Part shown: positions 26,069 to 35,950 of the stretch, piece by piece
Layout of the letters: every line of letters starts with the position of its first letter
Position numbering within the stretch: position 1 is the stretch's first letter
Source: an uncultured Alphaproteobacteria bacterium
GTDB taxonomy: Bacteria; Pseudomonadota; Alphaproteobacteria; Rhodobacterales; Rhodobacteraceae
Length of the DNA stretch: 64,000 nt
NCBI GenBank assembly: GCA_902584635.1
Contig: CACIAQ010000004.1
Span: 1 to 64,000 of the forward strand
Direction of reading: 5' to 3'
Notes under the pieces: model-generated
Seen by the model: only the letters and a program-made list of their open reading frames with translations
Told to the model about the DNA's origin: nothing
Databases searched by the model: none
Made by a program: the position numbers and the translations under genes

Positions 26069-27265
26069 ATGAGCCAGAGCCATTTTTTGGATCGTAGCTC
26101 TCCTCCCCATATTTCTACTCTAGCTATTCTAGCTGGGGTATCGGCTATGAATATGAGTATATTTCTACCTAGTTTACCAAGTATGGCTAAAGACTTTGAT
26201 GTAGATTATGGAACTATGCAAATCTTTATTTCGGGATACTTTTTGTCGTTAGCTTTTTTTCAACTAATCATAGGCCCTGTATCGGATAGGATTGGAAGAA
26301 AGCCAACGATGATAGTGGCGTTTCTTTTATTTACAGCGTCAACTTTAATTTGTGAAGTAACTACAAATTTTTATGTGTTTTTGTTCTTTAGAATGCTGCA
26401 AGCTGGAGTTGCTGCCGGCTTCGTTTTAGGACGAGCAGTTATAAGAGACATTGTGCCAATGGAACATGCAGCTTCGATGATTGGCTATGTAACGATGGCT
26501 ATGACAATAATGCCAATGTTAGCTCCTGCTTTAGGTGGGATTTTGGAAGAACAACTTAACTGGCGTTATAGTTTGAGATTAATGTATTTAATGGGGATTA
26601 TTTCTCTACTACTGATTTGGTTTGATCAGAAAGAAACTCTTAACAAAAATGAGATATCGAAGGCAAAATTGAGTGACGATTATAAAGAGCTGTTTTTAAA
26701 CAAAGATTTTTGGTTTTATGTTTTTGTAATGGGCTTTTCAGTAGGGTCTTATTTTAGCTTTTTAACCGGAGCACCAGTAATATCAGCGGAATATTTTGAG
26801 TTAGCACCGTCCGTTCAGGGGTACTTGTTTGCTATTCTGGGGCTTGGATTTTTCTTAGGAAATTTTCTTACGGGTCGCTTTGCTATGAAAATAGGACCAA
26901 ACAGGTTCATGCTTTGGGGTTGTTTTGTTGCGCTCACAGGACCGGTATTGCAAACACTTATTTATTTAAATTTTACTTTTGGCCCACTGAGTTTTTTTAC
27001 TCCTATGTTTTTGGTTGGCTTAGGTCAAGGCCTGATTGTTCCAAATGCTGCAGCAGGAATCGTTTCCGTAAATCCCAAATTAGCAGGTAGTGCTTCTGGC
27101 TTAGGTACAACTATACAGGTTATGATTGGGGGTATCTTGGCATATGCAACAGGTTCCATAATCGCGGACTTTGTTTCGCCTTTACCGTTGATTAGCATTT
27201 TATTTTTTACAATTTTAGTAACATTATTTTTCTCATTTAAATTGCAAAAAAGCAGTATTGGTTAA
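26069..27265 (+). CDS. MFS drug-resistance exporter, Bcr/CflA type
   Basis: About 398 residues with 12 predicted membrane segments. The start region FLPSLPSMAKDF and the loop GPVSDRIGRKPTMI (the MFS motif A) mark the Bcr/CflA subfamily, which exports drugs or small metabolites by proton antiport. I use the ATG at 26069 (MSQSHFL); a TTG at 26048 would add seven residues. It stands alone, with DUF1289 before it and a convergent enoyl-CoA hydratase after it. Confidence 0.9.
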   Translation: MSQSHFLDRSSPPHISTLAILAGVSAMNMSIFLPSLPSMAKDFDVDYGTMQIFISGYFLSLAFFQLIIGPVSDRIGRKPTMIVAFLLFTASTLICEVTTNFYVFLFFRMLQAGVAAGFVLGRAVIRDIVPMEHAASMIGYVTMAMTIMPMLAPALGGILEEQLNWRYSLRLMYLMGIISLLLIWFDQKETLNKNEISKAKLSDDYKELFLNKDFWFYVFVMGFSVGSYFSFLTGAPVISAEYFELAPSVQGYLFAILGLGFFLGNFLTGRFAMKIGPNRFMLWGCFVALTGPVLQTLIYLNFTFGPLSFFTPMFLVGLGQGLIVPNAAAGIVSVNPKLAGSASGLGTTIQVMIGGILAYATGSIIADFVSPLPLISILFFTILVTLFFSFKLQKSSIG

Positions 27266-27300
27266 AATTGGAAATATTTTCTCAATAGGTTTATTAAATT

Positions 27301-28149
27301 CTACTGCCCAATTCCTCTAAATGTAGGATTTCGATTTTCTACAAAACTTTCAACGCCTTCTTTAAAATCATGCTGTTCAAAACTTAAAAACATTTCTTTA
27401 TCAGCAATCTCCAAAGACTTGGAAAATTTCTGGCTGTAACCTGCTCTTATCTGTCTTTTCATAATTGTCATTGATCTAGGCGATACTCTATCAACTAAAT
27501 GCTTTGTGTAATTGTTAACAAAATTTTCTAGCTCCTCCGCAGAAAGACTTTTATTCACTAAACCTAAACTCTCAGCCTCGTCCCCTTTAAAAATTCTAGC
27601 GGACAGTAAAAGGTCCAAAGCTTTAGCTTCTCCAATCAGTCTAGGTAATAACCACGCAATACCATGTTCCGCAATTAAGCCTCTCGAGGCAAAAGCGGTG
27701 GTGAATTTAGCTTCATTAGTTGTAAATCGTAAATCAGCGTACAGAGTAAATATAAGTCCAATCCCTGCGCAAGCTCCATTGATCATTGCAATTATGGGCT
27801 TAGGACAATTATACATATAAGCAAAACGTCCTTCGAAGTTTTCCAAAATCTGAGGTCCTATGTTTTTGTCGGCCTGATAAGGTTTAATCTTGATATCAAC
27901 TTCAACTTCTTTTTCGATATCTCCATCAGATATATCTTTGAGGTTTCCCATATCGGCGCCCGCACAAAACCCTCTGCCTGCTCCAGTAACCACAATACAC
28001 CTACACGCTTTATCTTGTCCTGCTATCTCAATAGCTCTCTTAACTTCATTCCCCATTACCGTGGTCCAAGCATTTAATTTTTCCGGTCTATTAAGAGTTA
28101 TTTTCGTAATCCCATCGGCAGCAGTCACTATAATTTCTTTAAAGCTCAT
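27301..28149 (-). CDS. Enoyl-CoA hydratase/isomerase family protein
   Basis: 282 residues from ATG 28149 (MSFKEIIVTAADGITKI); a longer frame begins at 28206 but lacks family resemblance. The crotonase motifs are ITLNRPEKLNAW, RCIVVTGAGRGFCAGADMG for the oxyanion hole, and MINGACAGIGLIF. The Glu in LIAEHGIAWLLPRLIG is the likely catalytic acid. It probably hydrates an enoyl-CoA in beta-oxidation-like breakdown. It is not in an operon with other beta-oxidation genes here. Confidence 0.9.
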   Translation of the reverse strand: MSFKEIIVTAADGITKITLNRPEKLNAWTTVMGNEVKRAIEIAGQDKACRCIVVTGAGRGFCAGADMGNLKDISDGDIEKEVEVDIKIKPYQADKNIGPQILENFEGRFAYMYNCPKPIIAMINGACAGIGLIFTLYADLRFTTNEAKFTTAFASRGLIAEHGIAWLLPRLIGEAKALDLLLSARIFKGDEAESLGLVNKSLSAEELENFVNNYTKHLVDRVSPRSMTIMKRQIRAGYSQKFSKSLEIADKEMFLSFEQHDFKEGVESFVENRNPTFRGIGQ

Positions 28150-28268
28150 AAAAATTCCCAAATTATGTTTTGTTTTAATGTTATAAATCTCGAGCTCATT
28201 CGTCAATATTGGCTGTCCAAGTTTATTTTAAATTGAATAGCAAAAAATTATTTATGTTACACAGAGCT

Positions 28269-29228
28269 TTAGGTCGATGCTAATATACTTTCAATCAAAA
28301 CTTGAACCCTTAGGGCTTCATCTATTGTTGCAAGTTTGTTTGGACGACCGTTAAACACTTTTTCTAAATTGTCTAATTGAGCTTTTAGACTTACGGCTCG
28401 TGGATCCTTTGGTTCTTCCCTTAAAGCAATAAATTCTTTGCCATTACTTTCGCTATCTTTATAAAACTCAGAAATCCTACGGCTTTTAGCTGTACCCCGC
28501 ACTGTCATCTCTTGCCTATCGGGCTGCGCGCCACCCACACTAGCCAAAATGTTTACACATTTCCCATCTCTAGTTTCAAGTCGCGCAAGCACATCTGTCT
28601 CGCACAGTAACTTGTCTTTGGGGTAAATAACCTTGGCCCACTTCAATTCTAGTAAACCAAGCACTCGCTCAGAAAAAAATATAAAGTGAGATATCACTTC
28701 TCTAGTCATTCCGCCTTCTTCATTAAATCTAAGCCAATCTGCTTCTTTTTGCCATTCTCTTGGCCACTTTGGATAAGTAACAATAATGTCAACTCCAATC
28801 ATTTCGCCTAACTCACCATCGGACTTGGCTTTGATCAAATCATTTAGTGCAGGACCAGCTGCCTGTGTAAAGTTTACTGCTAGTGGAATATTGAAGTCTT
28901 TAAGTTTATTGATAAATGACTTGCTGTGATCGATGTCTATACCTAGTGGTTTTTCTAAAAAAAGAGCTTTACCTTTTTGTGCTGCTTGAAGGGCATGCGC
29001 TTCTCGTACCTGCGGTGGACAAGCAAGGTAAACTAAGTCTGCAGCATCGATTGCTTCTTTGGGACTATTCATAATTGTAGCCCCCCTATCTATTTCGATA
29101 GCTTTTTGGCAAGCACTTTTATCGGGATCCCAGAGAAAGTTAGGCTCAAACTTTTCATGAATACGCATGTGCTGAAGCATTCTTCGTCCCATGATACCCA
29201 AGCCAATAATCGCTACTTTTATTGCCAA
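28269..29228 (-). CDS. Gfo/Idh/MocA family oxidoreductase
   Basis: 319 residues. Rossmann motif IIGLGIMGRRML at the N-terminus, then the diagnostic FLEKPLGIDIDHS with the EKP catalytic Lys, and a C-terminal beta-sheet domain. The family oxidises or reduces sugars, inositols or related polyols with NAD(P). The start is TTG at 29228 preceded by GGAAG. It follows the Liv operon after a hairpin and is probably a separate unit; substrate unknown. Confidence 0.88.
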   Translation of the reverse strand: MAIKVAIIGLGIMGRRMLQHMRIHEKFEPNFLWDPDKSACQKAIEIDRGATIMNSPKEAIDAADLVYLACPPQVREAHALQAAQKGKALFLEKPLGIDIDHSKSFINKLKDFNIPLAVNFTQAAGPALNDLIKAKSDGELGEMIGVDIIVTYPKWPREWQKEADWLRFNEEGGMTREVISHFIFFSERVLGLLELKWAKVIYPKDKLLCETDVLARLETRDGKCVNILASVGGAQPDRQEMTVRGTAKSRRISEFYKDSESNGKEFIALREEPKDPRAVSLKAQLDNLEKVFNGRPNKLATIDEALRVQVLIESILAST

Positions 29229-29249
29229 TTATTTTACTTCCAATTTTTT

Positions 29250-29293
29250 TTAAAATTTAGGGCGGTGAAAATTTTATAACTTACCACCGCCCT
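29250..29293 (-). terminator. Hairpin terminator after the first Liv operon
   Basis: On the minus strand AGGGCGGTG and CACCGCCCT form a perfect 9-bp GC-rich stem (arms 29285-29293 and 29259-29267), followed by AAATTTT. It starts ten bases after the stop of the substrate-binding protein, which is the last gene of the operon. Confidence 0.65.
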
Positions 29294-29302
29294 GAGCAAA
29301 AA

Positions 29303-30463
29303 CTATTTTCTAGTTAGTTCTTTCCAATTACCTTCAACAATTTGAGAGATAATTAAGCCCTCAGTACTCACATGATCATTTTTTCCAAATTTGACAGGCA
29401 AATCCATGAAGACATCTTTATATTCTAAACTCTCCACAGCTTTTTGAAAAGTAGAATGGTTCAAGTCTCTTCCGGCCTTTTCTAGTGCGCGCACGAGCAT
29501 TTCAGCATAAACCCGTCCCAACAAAGCGCCAGTTGGTGGTAGTTTTGTATTAAACTCTGCATTATACTCTGTGAACCAAGTCGCTACCTCTTTGTTTCCC
29601 ATTCTGGAAAGCATATCACTCCAACCGGCTGCAACCATAAATCCTTCGGTTATTCCCCCTGGAACTTTTGCTAAAACTGTGTGCATAGAAGCAGAAGAGC
29701 CTATAATTTGAATATCATTCAATCCCATTTTCTTAGCAGTTCCTAATACTTTAATCTGCTGTTTAAGCCCTAAAGCAAGAGAGATCATTTCGCAACCAGC
29801 AGCTTTTAATTTAGATAACGCTCCGACAAAGTCTTCTTCATCTGGCTTATGAGCAGTCTGAGTAACAAACTCTCCGCCAGCTGCTTCTGCACCAGCCTTG
29901 GACCCAGCTGATATTTCTTTACCAAAATCAATTGGTAAGATCATTGCGCAGACCTTTTTCTTACCAGTCGTTTCACTTACGTGCTGTACCAATGTCTTCA
30001 TCTCAGTAAAATATCCAGCTCCTCCTGCATATCTTAAATCGCTATAAGGGTTAGCCATTGTTTCAGAACCTGATAGTGGCATCCAATTTACAACCTTTTT
30101 CGCCTCTAGTTGATCAAAAGTGGCTTTATTGATGTGGGTTCCCATCTGCATATACATGATAAAAATCTTATCTGAATTGATAAGTTTATTCATATTTTGC
30201 ATGGCTTTAGGAAGCTGGTAACCATTATCCTCAACAATTAATTTCAAAGTTCTGCCATGGACACCTCCCTTTGCATTAATCTTATCAAAGTACTGCTTGG
30301 TAGCTGACATTCCTGGTGCCCCAAACCCTGCAAAAGGCCCTGACATATCTTGATTAGAGCCAATTATTATTTCAGTATCGGTTATACCTTGCTCTGCATA
30401 AGCATGGGCTCCAGCACCGAAAAGCATAAACACACCCAAGATTTTTAAGAATTTACTAAACAT
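29303..30463 (-). CDS. Periplasmic substrate-binding protein of Liv-type ABC transporter
   Basis: 386 residues with a signal peptide (about residues 1-23, ending HAYA) and the Peripla_BP_6 fold: DTEIIIGSNQDMSGPFAGFG and LIVEDNGYQLPKAM. It captures the ligand of the transporter coded upstream. GGGAGG lies before the ATG. Unlike many Liv operons the binding protein is last, after a long-chain acyl-CoA ligase, which suggests a hydrophobic or aromatic carboxylate rather than an amino acid. Confidence 0.9.
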   Translation of the reverse strand: MFSKFLKILGVFMLFGAGAHAYAEQGITDTEIIIGSNQDMSGPFAGFGAPGMSATKQYFDKINAKGGVHGRTLKLIVEDNGYQLPKAMQNMNKLINSDKIFIMYMQMGTHINKATFDQLEAKKVVNWMPLSGSETMANPYSDLRYAGGAGYFTEMKTLVQHVSETTGKKKVCAMILPIDFGKEISAGSKAGAEAAGGEFVTQTAHKPDEEDFVGALSKLKAAGCEMISLALGLKQQIKVLGTAKKMGLNDIQIIGSSASMHTVLAKVPGGITEGFMVAAGWSDMLSRMGNKEVATWFTEYNAEFNTKLPPTGALLGRVYAEMLVRALEKAGRDLNHSTFQKAVESLEYKDVFMDLPVKFGKNDHVSTEGLIISQIVEGNWKELTRK

Positions 30464-30481
30464 TTTTTCCTCCCTTTCTGT

Positions 30482-32359
30482 TTAATACATTGAGTTAATA
30501 AGATCTTCATACTTAGTTTCGCAGTAGCTTCTTCTAAGTTTCATTGTCGCCGTCATTTCGTCATCTTCAGCGGTCAATAACATATCTATCAGCCTAAATT
30601 TTTTAACCTGTTCAACTCTTGCTAATTTCAGGTTAACTAAATCTACTTCCCCTTCAATCAATTTCTTTACTTCTGAAGCATTACATAATGAAGAAAAGTC
30701 GGAATACTGAATGCGGTTTTGCTGAGCAAATTTTTCAACATTCTCCTGATCAATTAAAATAAGCGCAGTTAAATATTTTCTTTGGTCACCTATAACAATT
30801 GCGTCTGATATATATTTTGAAAATTTAAGGTAGTTTTCAATTAAAGCGGGGGATATGTTCTTCCCTCCCGCGGTAATAATTATATCTTTTAGTCTTCCAG
30901 TAATGGATAAAAGCCCATCCTCTATTTTTCCCTTATCCCCTGTTTTAAAATAACCATCGTTTGTAAATGATTCGGAAGTTCTCTTGTTATCTTTGTAATA
31001 CCCTGCAAAAACTGCTGGAGATTTCCACTGAATTTCTCCCTCGGGAGATATTTTAACATTTGCATCTGGAACCCATGTCCCAACTGTTCCTACCTTATTA
31101 TTTTCAGGATCGTTCATGGTCATTACAGTTGCTGTTTCGGACATTCCATAGCCTTCAATTAGTGGAATTCCTAAAGCATTAAACCATTTAACTAAATCTG
31201 GTGATATTGGTGCAGCTCCCGTTACCGCTCTTTTCACCCTATCAAAGCCAATCATTCTCCTAAGATTTCTGAAAACGAAAAATTCGTACATAAAAAATTT
31301 CATATTCAATACTATAGGTATTTTTTTATTTTTCATTTTGAGCTCAACCCGCTTTAGAGAGGTTTTGAGAGCACGCCCATAAATGAATTTTGATAAGTTT
31401 GTAGATTCAGAAAGGGCGATATTAAAATTACTATTTATTTTTTCATAAATTCGCGGCACTCCATAAAACAGAGTAGGGCTTACTTCCCTTATATCTTCAA
31501 AGACTGTCTCCATGCTTTCAGCAAAATTAATTGTGCTTTTATCCGAGAGTGGCTTCATGCATGACGTAAGTCTCTCATAAACATGGCAAAGGGGAAGAAA
31601 GCAAAATAATTCATCGGTTTCATTACTTGGGAGATAAACTTTGCCAACAGATATTGCGTAAATCAAATTTTCATTTGTTAGCATTACTCCTTTTGGATGT
31701 CCTGTGGTACCAGACGTATAAACCATTATTGCAACGTCGGATGCCTTATTTTTTGATATTTCAATCTCAAATAAACCCGCCTTTTTCTTGAGAGCCTGTT
31801 CTCCTATTTTGTATATCTCATCGAGAAAAATTACTTTTTCATGTTTGAAGTCAAATAAATCTTCTCTCTCAAAAACAATTGCTTTTTTTATTTTTGGACA
31901 TTCAGTTGCAATTGTAAGGTATTTATCTAGTTGTTCATCGGTATCTAGGAATAGAAATGTGCTATCAGAATCTGTAAGTTGATATAATAGCTGTTCAGAT
32001 GAGTCAGTTGTATAAACACCTGTAGACACTCCACCTAGACACTGAACGGCAAAATCGGCATAAATCCACTCCTTGCAATCCTCAGCCAAAATCGAAGCTT
32101 TATCACCTCGTAAAAACCCAAGTTCATTTAAGCCTAAACTTATGAGCCTTACATTATGATAAAAGTCGTTCCAAGTGTAAGATTTCCAAATCCCAAGCTC
32201 TTTTTCTCTGTGTACAACTTTTTTTTGTAATTGTTTGCACCTTTGAAGAAATAGCGAACAAATTGTGTCCACTCCATCCATAAAAAATGGCCCCTTATCA
32301 AAATGAGTATTTATTTCTACCCCATCAATTATTTGGTTTCTCACATTATTTACGTTCAC
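30482..32359 (-). CDS. Long-chain acyl-CoA synthetase (AMP-forming) within Liv operon
   Basis: 625 residues, the length of long-chain fatty-acid-CoA ligases. AMP-binding motif VYTSGTTGHPKGVML, then YGVPRIYEKI, EGYGMSETATVM and TGDKGKIEDGLLSITGRLKD. The start is GTG at 32359 (NVNNVRNQ follows), with GGAG upstream. It sits between LivF and the binding protein of the same operon, 4 bases from LivF, so import and CoA activation are linked. This pairing is common in Proteobacteria and implies the imported ligand is a carboxylic acid. Confidence 0.9.
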   Translation of the reverse strand: MNVNNVRNQIIDGVEINTHFDKGPFFMDGVDTICSLFLQRCKQLQKKVVHREKELGIWKSYTWNDFYHNVRLISLGLNELGFLRGDKASILAEDCKEWIYADFAVQCLGGVSTGVYTTDSSEQLLYQLTDSDSTFLFLDTDEQLDKYLTIATECPKIKKAIVFEREDLFDFKHEKVIFLDEIYKIGEQALKKKAGLFEIEISKNKASDVAIMVYTSGTTGHPKGVMLTNENLIYAISVGKVYLPSNETDELFCFLPLCHVYERLTSCMKPLSDKSTINFAESMETVFEDIREVSPTLFYGVPRIYEKINSNFNIALSESTNLSKFIYGRALKTSLKRVELKMKNKKIPIVLNMKFFMYEFFVFRNLRRMIGFDRVKRAVTGAAPISPDLVKWFNALGIPLIEGYGMSETATVMTMNDPENNKVGTVGTWVPDANVKISPEGEIQWKSPAVFAGYYKDNKRTSESFTNDGYFKTGDKGKIEDGLLSITGRLKDIIITAGGKNISPALIENYLKFSKYISDAIVIGDQRKYLTALILIDQENVEKFAQQNRIQYSDFSSLCNASEVKKLIEGEVDLVNLKLARVEQVKKFRLIDMLLTAEDDEMTATMKLRRSYCETKYEDLINSMY

Positions 32360-32363
32360 GCAT

Positions 32364-33158
32364 TTATCTCCATGTCTTTCTGTTTTTCCAACGCCGTTGT
32401 GTCAATTGACTTTCTTCTTTTGCGCCAAGATAGAATTCTTGTATGTCTTTTGAATTCTTTAAATCCGTTGAGTTTCCATCTAGCACTATTCTTCCCAATT
32501 CCATCACGTAGCCATAGTCGGCTAAGTCTAACGCAGCTTTAGCATTCTGCTCAACTAATAGAATTGTAAGATTCTGGTCTTTATTTAGTTTTCTTAAAAT
32601 ACTAAAAATTTCCTTAACTAGTATGGGGCTTAATCCCAAGCTTGGTTCGTCCAATAGCATTATAGATGGCCGTGACATTAACCCTCGACCTATTGCCAGC
32701 ATTTGTTGTTCACCCCCCGAGAGAGTATTAGCTTGTTGAGCGAATCTGCTTTTAAGAATGGGGAAGTAAGAGAAAACAACATCTAAATCTTTACGTATGT
32801 CAGAACCGTTCTTTCGCGTAAAAGCTCCTAAATTCAGGTTTTGTTCAACAGACAAAAGGGGAAAAATCTCTCTACCCTCAGGAACATGCGAAATACCTTT
32901 TTGGACAAGCTTATCCGTATCAAACCCCTGTATATTATCTTTATAATGTAAAATATTGCCTTTCTCAGGAACCATAACTCCAGAGATATTTTTTAACAAT
33001 GTTGTTTTGCCTGCACCATTAGCGCCCAAAACAGTGACTATTTGACCTTGTTTAACCTTTAAAGAAACTCCCTTAAGGGCCATTATAGGCCCATAGTAAC
33101 TCTCGATATTTTTTGTTTCCAACAAAGATGAATTAGATATTTCACTTTTATGTACCAA
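32364..33158 (-). CDS. livF: Liv-type ABC transporter ATPase, LivF
   Basis: Walker A VLGANGAGKTTLL, signature NTLSGGEQQMLAIGR, Walker B IMLLDEPSLGL and the LivF-typical Gln switch region LLVEQNAKAAL are present. I choose a TTG at 33158, which has GAGG six bases upstream; a TTG at 33170 is the alternative. Both overlap the LivG stop. Pairs with LivG to power import. Confidence 0.92.
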   Translation of the reverse strand: MVHKSEISNSSLLETKNIESYYGPIMALKGVSLKVKQGQIVTVLGANGAGKTTLLKNISGVMVPEKGNILHYKDNIQGFDTDKLVQKGISHVPEGREIFPLLSVEQNLNLGAFTRKNGSDIRKDLDVVFSYFPILKSRFAQQANTLSGGEQQMLAIGRGLMSRPSIMLLDEPSLGLSPILVKEIFSILRKLNKDQNLTILLVEQNAKAALDLADYGYVMELGRIVLDGNSTDLKNSKDIQEFYLGAKEESQLTQRRWKNRKTWR

Positions 33159-33903
33159 TGTAAGCCTCAACCACTTTTCTATTTGCTTGGATTTCTTTTA
33201 ATGAACCCACTGCAACTAAGTTGCCTTCTACGAGTGCTCCTACTCTGTCAGCAACTTTGCCTACTAAGTTTAAGTCATGTTCAACCATCAAAACCGTTAT
33301 ACCCATTATTTTCTTTATGTCTTCAATCCAAAACGCCAAATCTGTTGTCTCTTCAGCAGATAGACCTGAAGCAGGTTCATCTAGGAGCAAAAGATTTGGC
33401 TGCATTGAAAGAGCTCTTCCTAGTTCAACTATTTTGCGGGTACCGTATGATAATGCAGATATTTGTTTGTCTCTGAATGGCTGTAAGTTCAGAAAGTCAA
33501 TTACTTTTTCGACAATCACTCTTCTATCAATTTCTGCTTTTCTCACAGATGGAAGAAATAACATTTCCTGCAAAAAATTACTGGATTTTGAAGAGTTTTG
33601 ACCAACTAACAAATTTTGTAAAACTGTCGAGTTTGGGAACAGTTCTATGTTTTGGAAGGTTCGCGCCACACCAATTTTTGATAATTGATGAGGTTGCAGT
33701 TTATCTATATATTCATCTCGATAAACAATTGATCCGTTTGACTGAGTATAATATCGGGAGATGATATTAAACATTGTTGATTTGCCTGCACCATTTGGTC
33801 CAATCAAAGCAAAAATTTCACCTTCCTTAACATCTAACGACACCTGATCAACGGCTTTAATTCCTCCAAAGTTTAGAGAAATATTTTCAAGAGATAGGAT
33901 CAT
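33148..33903 (-). CDS. livG: Liv-type ABC transporter ATPase, LivG
   Basis: 251 residues: Walker A LIGPNGAGKSTMFN, RTFQ Q-loop, LivG-type signature ALSYGTRKIVELGRAL, Walker B LLLLDEPASGL and the switch His in LMVEHDLNLVG. The ATG overlaps the LivM stop (ATGA). All ATPase motifs are intact. Confidence 0.94.
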   Translation of the reverse strand: MILSLENISLNFGGIKAVDQVSLDVKEGEIFALIGPNGAGKSTMFNIISRYYTQSNGSIVYRDEYIDKLQPHQLSKIGVARTFQNIELFPNSTVLQNLLVGQNSSKSSNFLQEMLFLPSVRKAEIDRRVIVEKVIDFLNLQPFRDKQISALSYGTRKIVELGRALSMQPNLLLLDEPASGLSAEETTDLAFWIEDIKKIMGITVLMVEHDLNLVGKVADRVGALVEGNLVAVGSLKEIQANRKVVEAYIGT

Positions 33904-35000
33904 CTAAGCCTTTCCGTTTTTAAATAACTCTTCTGCCTTCTGAACATATCTTTTCTGTAAAGAGGAAAGAGTTCAAAATATGTTCTTGTCTTCAACCAAG
34001 CACCATAAATACCTCTCGGTTCAAATAATATTACTAAGATTAGAATTAGGCTAAATATACCTGTTTCTATTCCTGGAAGTGCCATTAAGTTGATCGATGA
34101 ACCCTGAAAAATAAAATCTCTCAAAAAAGAAATTAATACTGGAAGAAGAGTGATGACAATTGCGCCAAAAAAAGCGCCGTGAATAGAGCCGACGCCACCA
34201 ATAACAATCATTAAAAGAATGGTTATGGACATTATTACATTAAAAGTTTCATAATTAAACGCCGTTGCAAAATGACCAAAAAAAGCGCCCGCTATTCCGG
34301 TAAAAAAACTGGACACTCCAAAGGCCACTGCTTTTGTAAGCACCACATTCACTCCCATTGCGGACGCAGACACCTCACTATCTCGTATGGAGGCGAAGGC
34401 CCTCCCAATAGGGGTTCGCAAGATATTTTTGTAAACCAAAACAAGCAGCATTGTCGTAAATAGAACTAGCCAGTAAAGATTTGCAATATTTGAGTAACGA
34501 CCAAAATTAATGCCGAATATAACGATATCCGAGGCAAACATACCATTAACTCCCCCTGTTAATGGCTCTGCCAATACAATAATGTCTTCTACTAAAACAG
34601 AAATTGCTAGGGTCAAAATTGCTAAATAAATTCCGTGAAGTCTAGTAGTAGGTAATGCTATTAAGACACCTAAAAGAGCCGATATTAAGCCAGCAGCTGG
34701 CAGTGCCAAAATAAAAGGTAAACCCAATTTAGATTGCAAGATTACTACGCCGTATGCTCCTGTAGCCATAAAAGCAGAGTGCCCTAAGCTTACTTGACCG
34801 CTTTGACCTACTAAAATCATAAGGCCCATTCCAGCAATAGCCCATATAAGCGTTAAAGTAAGCTCTCCTATAAAATACTCATTTAGAAAAAAGGGAAATA
34901 AAATTAAGACAATACAAAGCAGTGCATAACATAATCGATGAAACCTATCTTTGAATAAATTTATGTCAGGGTCATATGAGGTTTTAAATATGGTTCTCAC
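33900..35000 (-). CDS. livM: Liv-type ABC transporter permease, LivM
   Basis: 366 residues, polytopic. LivM landmarks are MGLMILVGQSGQVSLGHSAFMATGAY and RDSEVSASAMGVNV before the coupling helix, then VIGGVGSIHGAFFGA. The start is GTG at 35000, three bases after the LivH stop. C-terminal tail of about 35 basic residues faces the cytoplasm. Confidence 0.93.
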   Translation of the reverse strand: MRTIFKTSYDPDINLFKDRFHRLCYALLCIVLILFPFFLNEYFIGELTLTLIWAIAGMGLMILVGQSGQVSLGHSAFMATGAYGVVILQSKLGLPFILALPAAGLISALLGVLIALPTTRLHGIYLAILTLAISVLVEDIIVLAEPLTGGVNGMFASDIVIFGINFGRYSNIANLYWLVLFTTMLLVLVYKNILRTPIGRAFASIRDSEVSASAMGVNVVLTKAVAFGVSSFFTGIAGAFFGHFATAFNYETFNVIMSITILLMIVIGGVGSIHGAFFGAIVITLLPVLISFLRDFIFQGSSINLMALPGIETGIFSLILILVILFEPRGIYGAWLKTRTYFELFPLYRKDMFRRQKSYLKTERLR

Positions 35001-35003
35001 TTT

Positions 35004-35879
35004 CTAGACCTTTTTGCTGTATGTCTGACTGAAAATTCCATGAGGCCTGAAAATCAAGATCATCACCAAAATAATGTATGGCATGAGGTGGCTATACCCC
35101 ACAGGAAGAAATCGTGCAGCGAAGGGTTCAACTAAGCCCACTATTAGACCGCCAACTAATGCTCCAGGAAGAGAGCCAAAGCCTCCAATAACAGCTGCAG
35201 CAAAAGCCTTTATGCCTAAGAGACCTGTTATAGGGTCTACTGAACTTTTTGCAGAATAGAGAAAGCCTGCCACTCCAGCTAAAAGTCCAGCTATAATCCA
35301 GGTCATAGATTGCATTCTCTTGACCGGTATTCCCATGTAGTAGGCTGCCAATTGATTTTGTGATACAGCAACCATGGCTACCCCAATTTTTGTCTTTGCA
35401 AAAAAGTAATAGAGCGACAATGTAAGAGCTAGGGTGGTAATTATCACTAAGACCTCTGATATGCTTATAACTAATTCGCCAAAATTGTAATATTTTCCTA
35501 TTAAAGCGCTTTCCAATGTTTGAGGATCATAACCCCAAATAACTCCGGCAATAAAGCGCAATCCAAACCCTATTGCGATTGTAAGTATAGCTATTGCAAT
35601 TTGTGACTCTCCGGTAATGTGCGTTATGAAAACTTTTTCAATCAAAAAACCAATAAAGGCCATAAGAATCAGCATCAACGGTATTGCAACAATAAAGGAA
35701 AGACCAAGGGCAGTTGAGCTGGTAAGAGATATTATTGAAAGGGAGCCAATCATCATCATATCGCCCTGAGCAAAATTTACAGCCTCAGTGGCTTTATAAA
35801 TTAAAACGAAACCAAGTGCAATCAATCCGTAAATACATCCGCTAGAAAGCCCGCTAAAAATAAGCTGCAAAATTTCCAA
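35004..35879 (-). CDS. livH: Liv-type ABC transporter permease, LivH
   Basis: 291 residues. LIALGFVLIYKATEAVNFAQGDMMMIG is split here as the N-terminal LivH signature (about residues 21-47), and AVIGGFGSLPGALVGGLIVG is the conserved C-terminal loop. The start is TTG with GGGGGA upstream. It is first in the operon LivH-LivM-LivG-LivF-acyl-CoA ligase-binding protein. Confidence 0.93.
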   Translation of the reverse strand: MEILQLIFSGLSSGCIYGLIALGFVLIYKATEAVNFAQGDMMMIGSLSIISLTSSTALGLSFIVAIPLMLILMAFIGFLIEKVFITHITGESQIAIAILTIAIGFGLRFIAGVIWGYDPQTLESALIGKYYNFGELVISISEVLVIITTLALTLSLYYFFAKTKIGVAMVAVSQNQLAAYYMGIPVKRMQSMTWIIAGLLAGVAGFLYSAKSSVDPITGLLGIKAFAAAVIGGFGSLPGALVGGLIVGLVEPFAARFLPVGYSHLMPYIILVMILIFRPHGIFSQTYSKKV

Positions 35880-35950
35880 ATTTTATCCCCCAACCTGATT
35901 ATCAGAGGTACGGATTTATCTGTCAAAGGAATTGTGCGTTAAAGTCCTAT

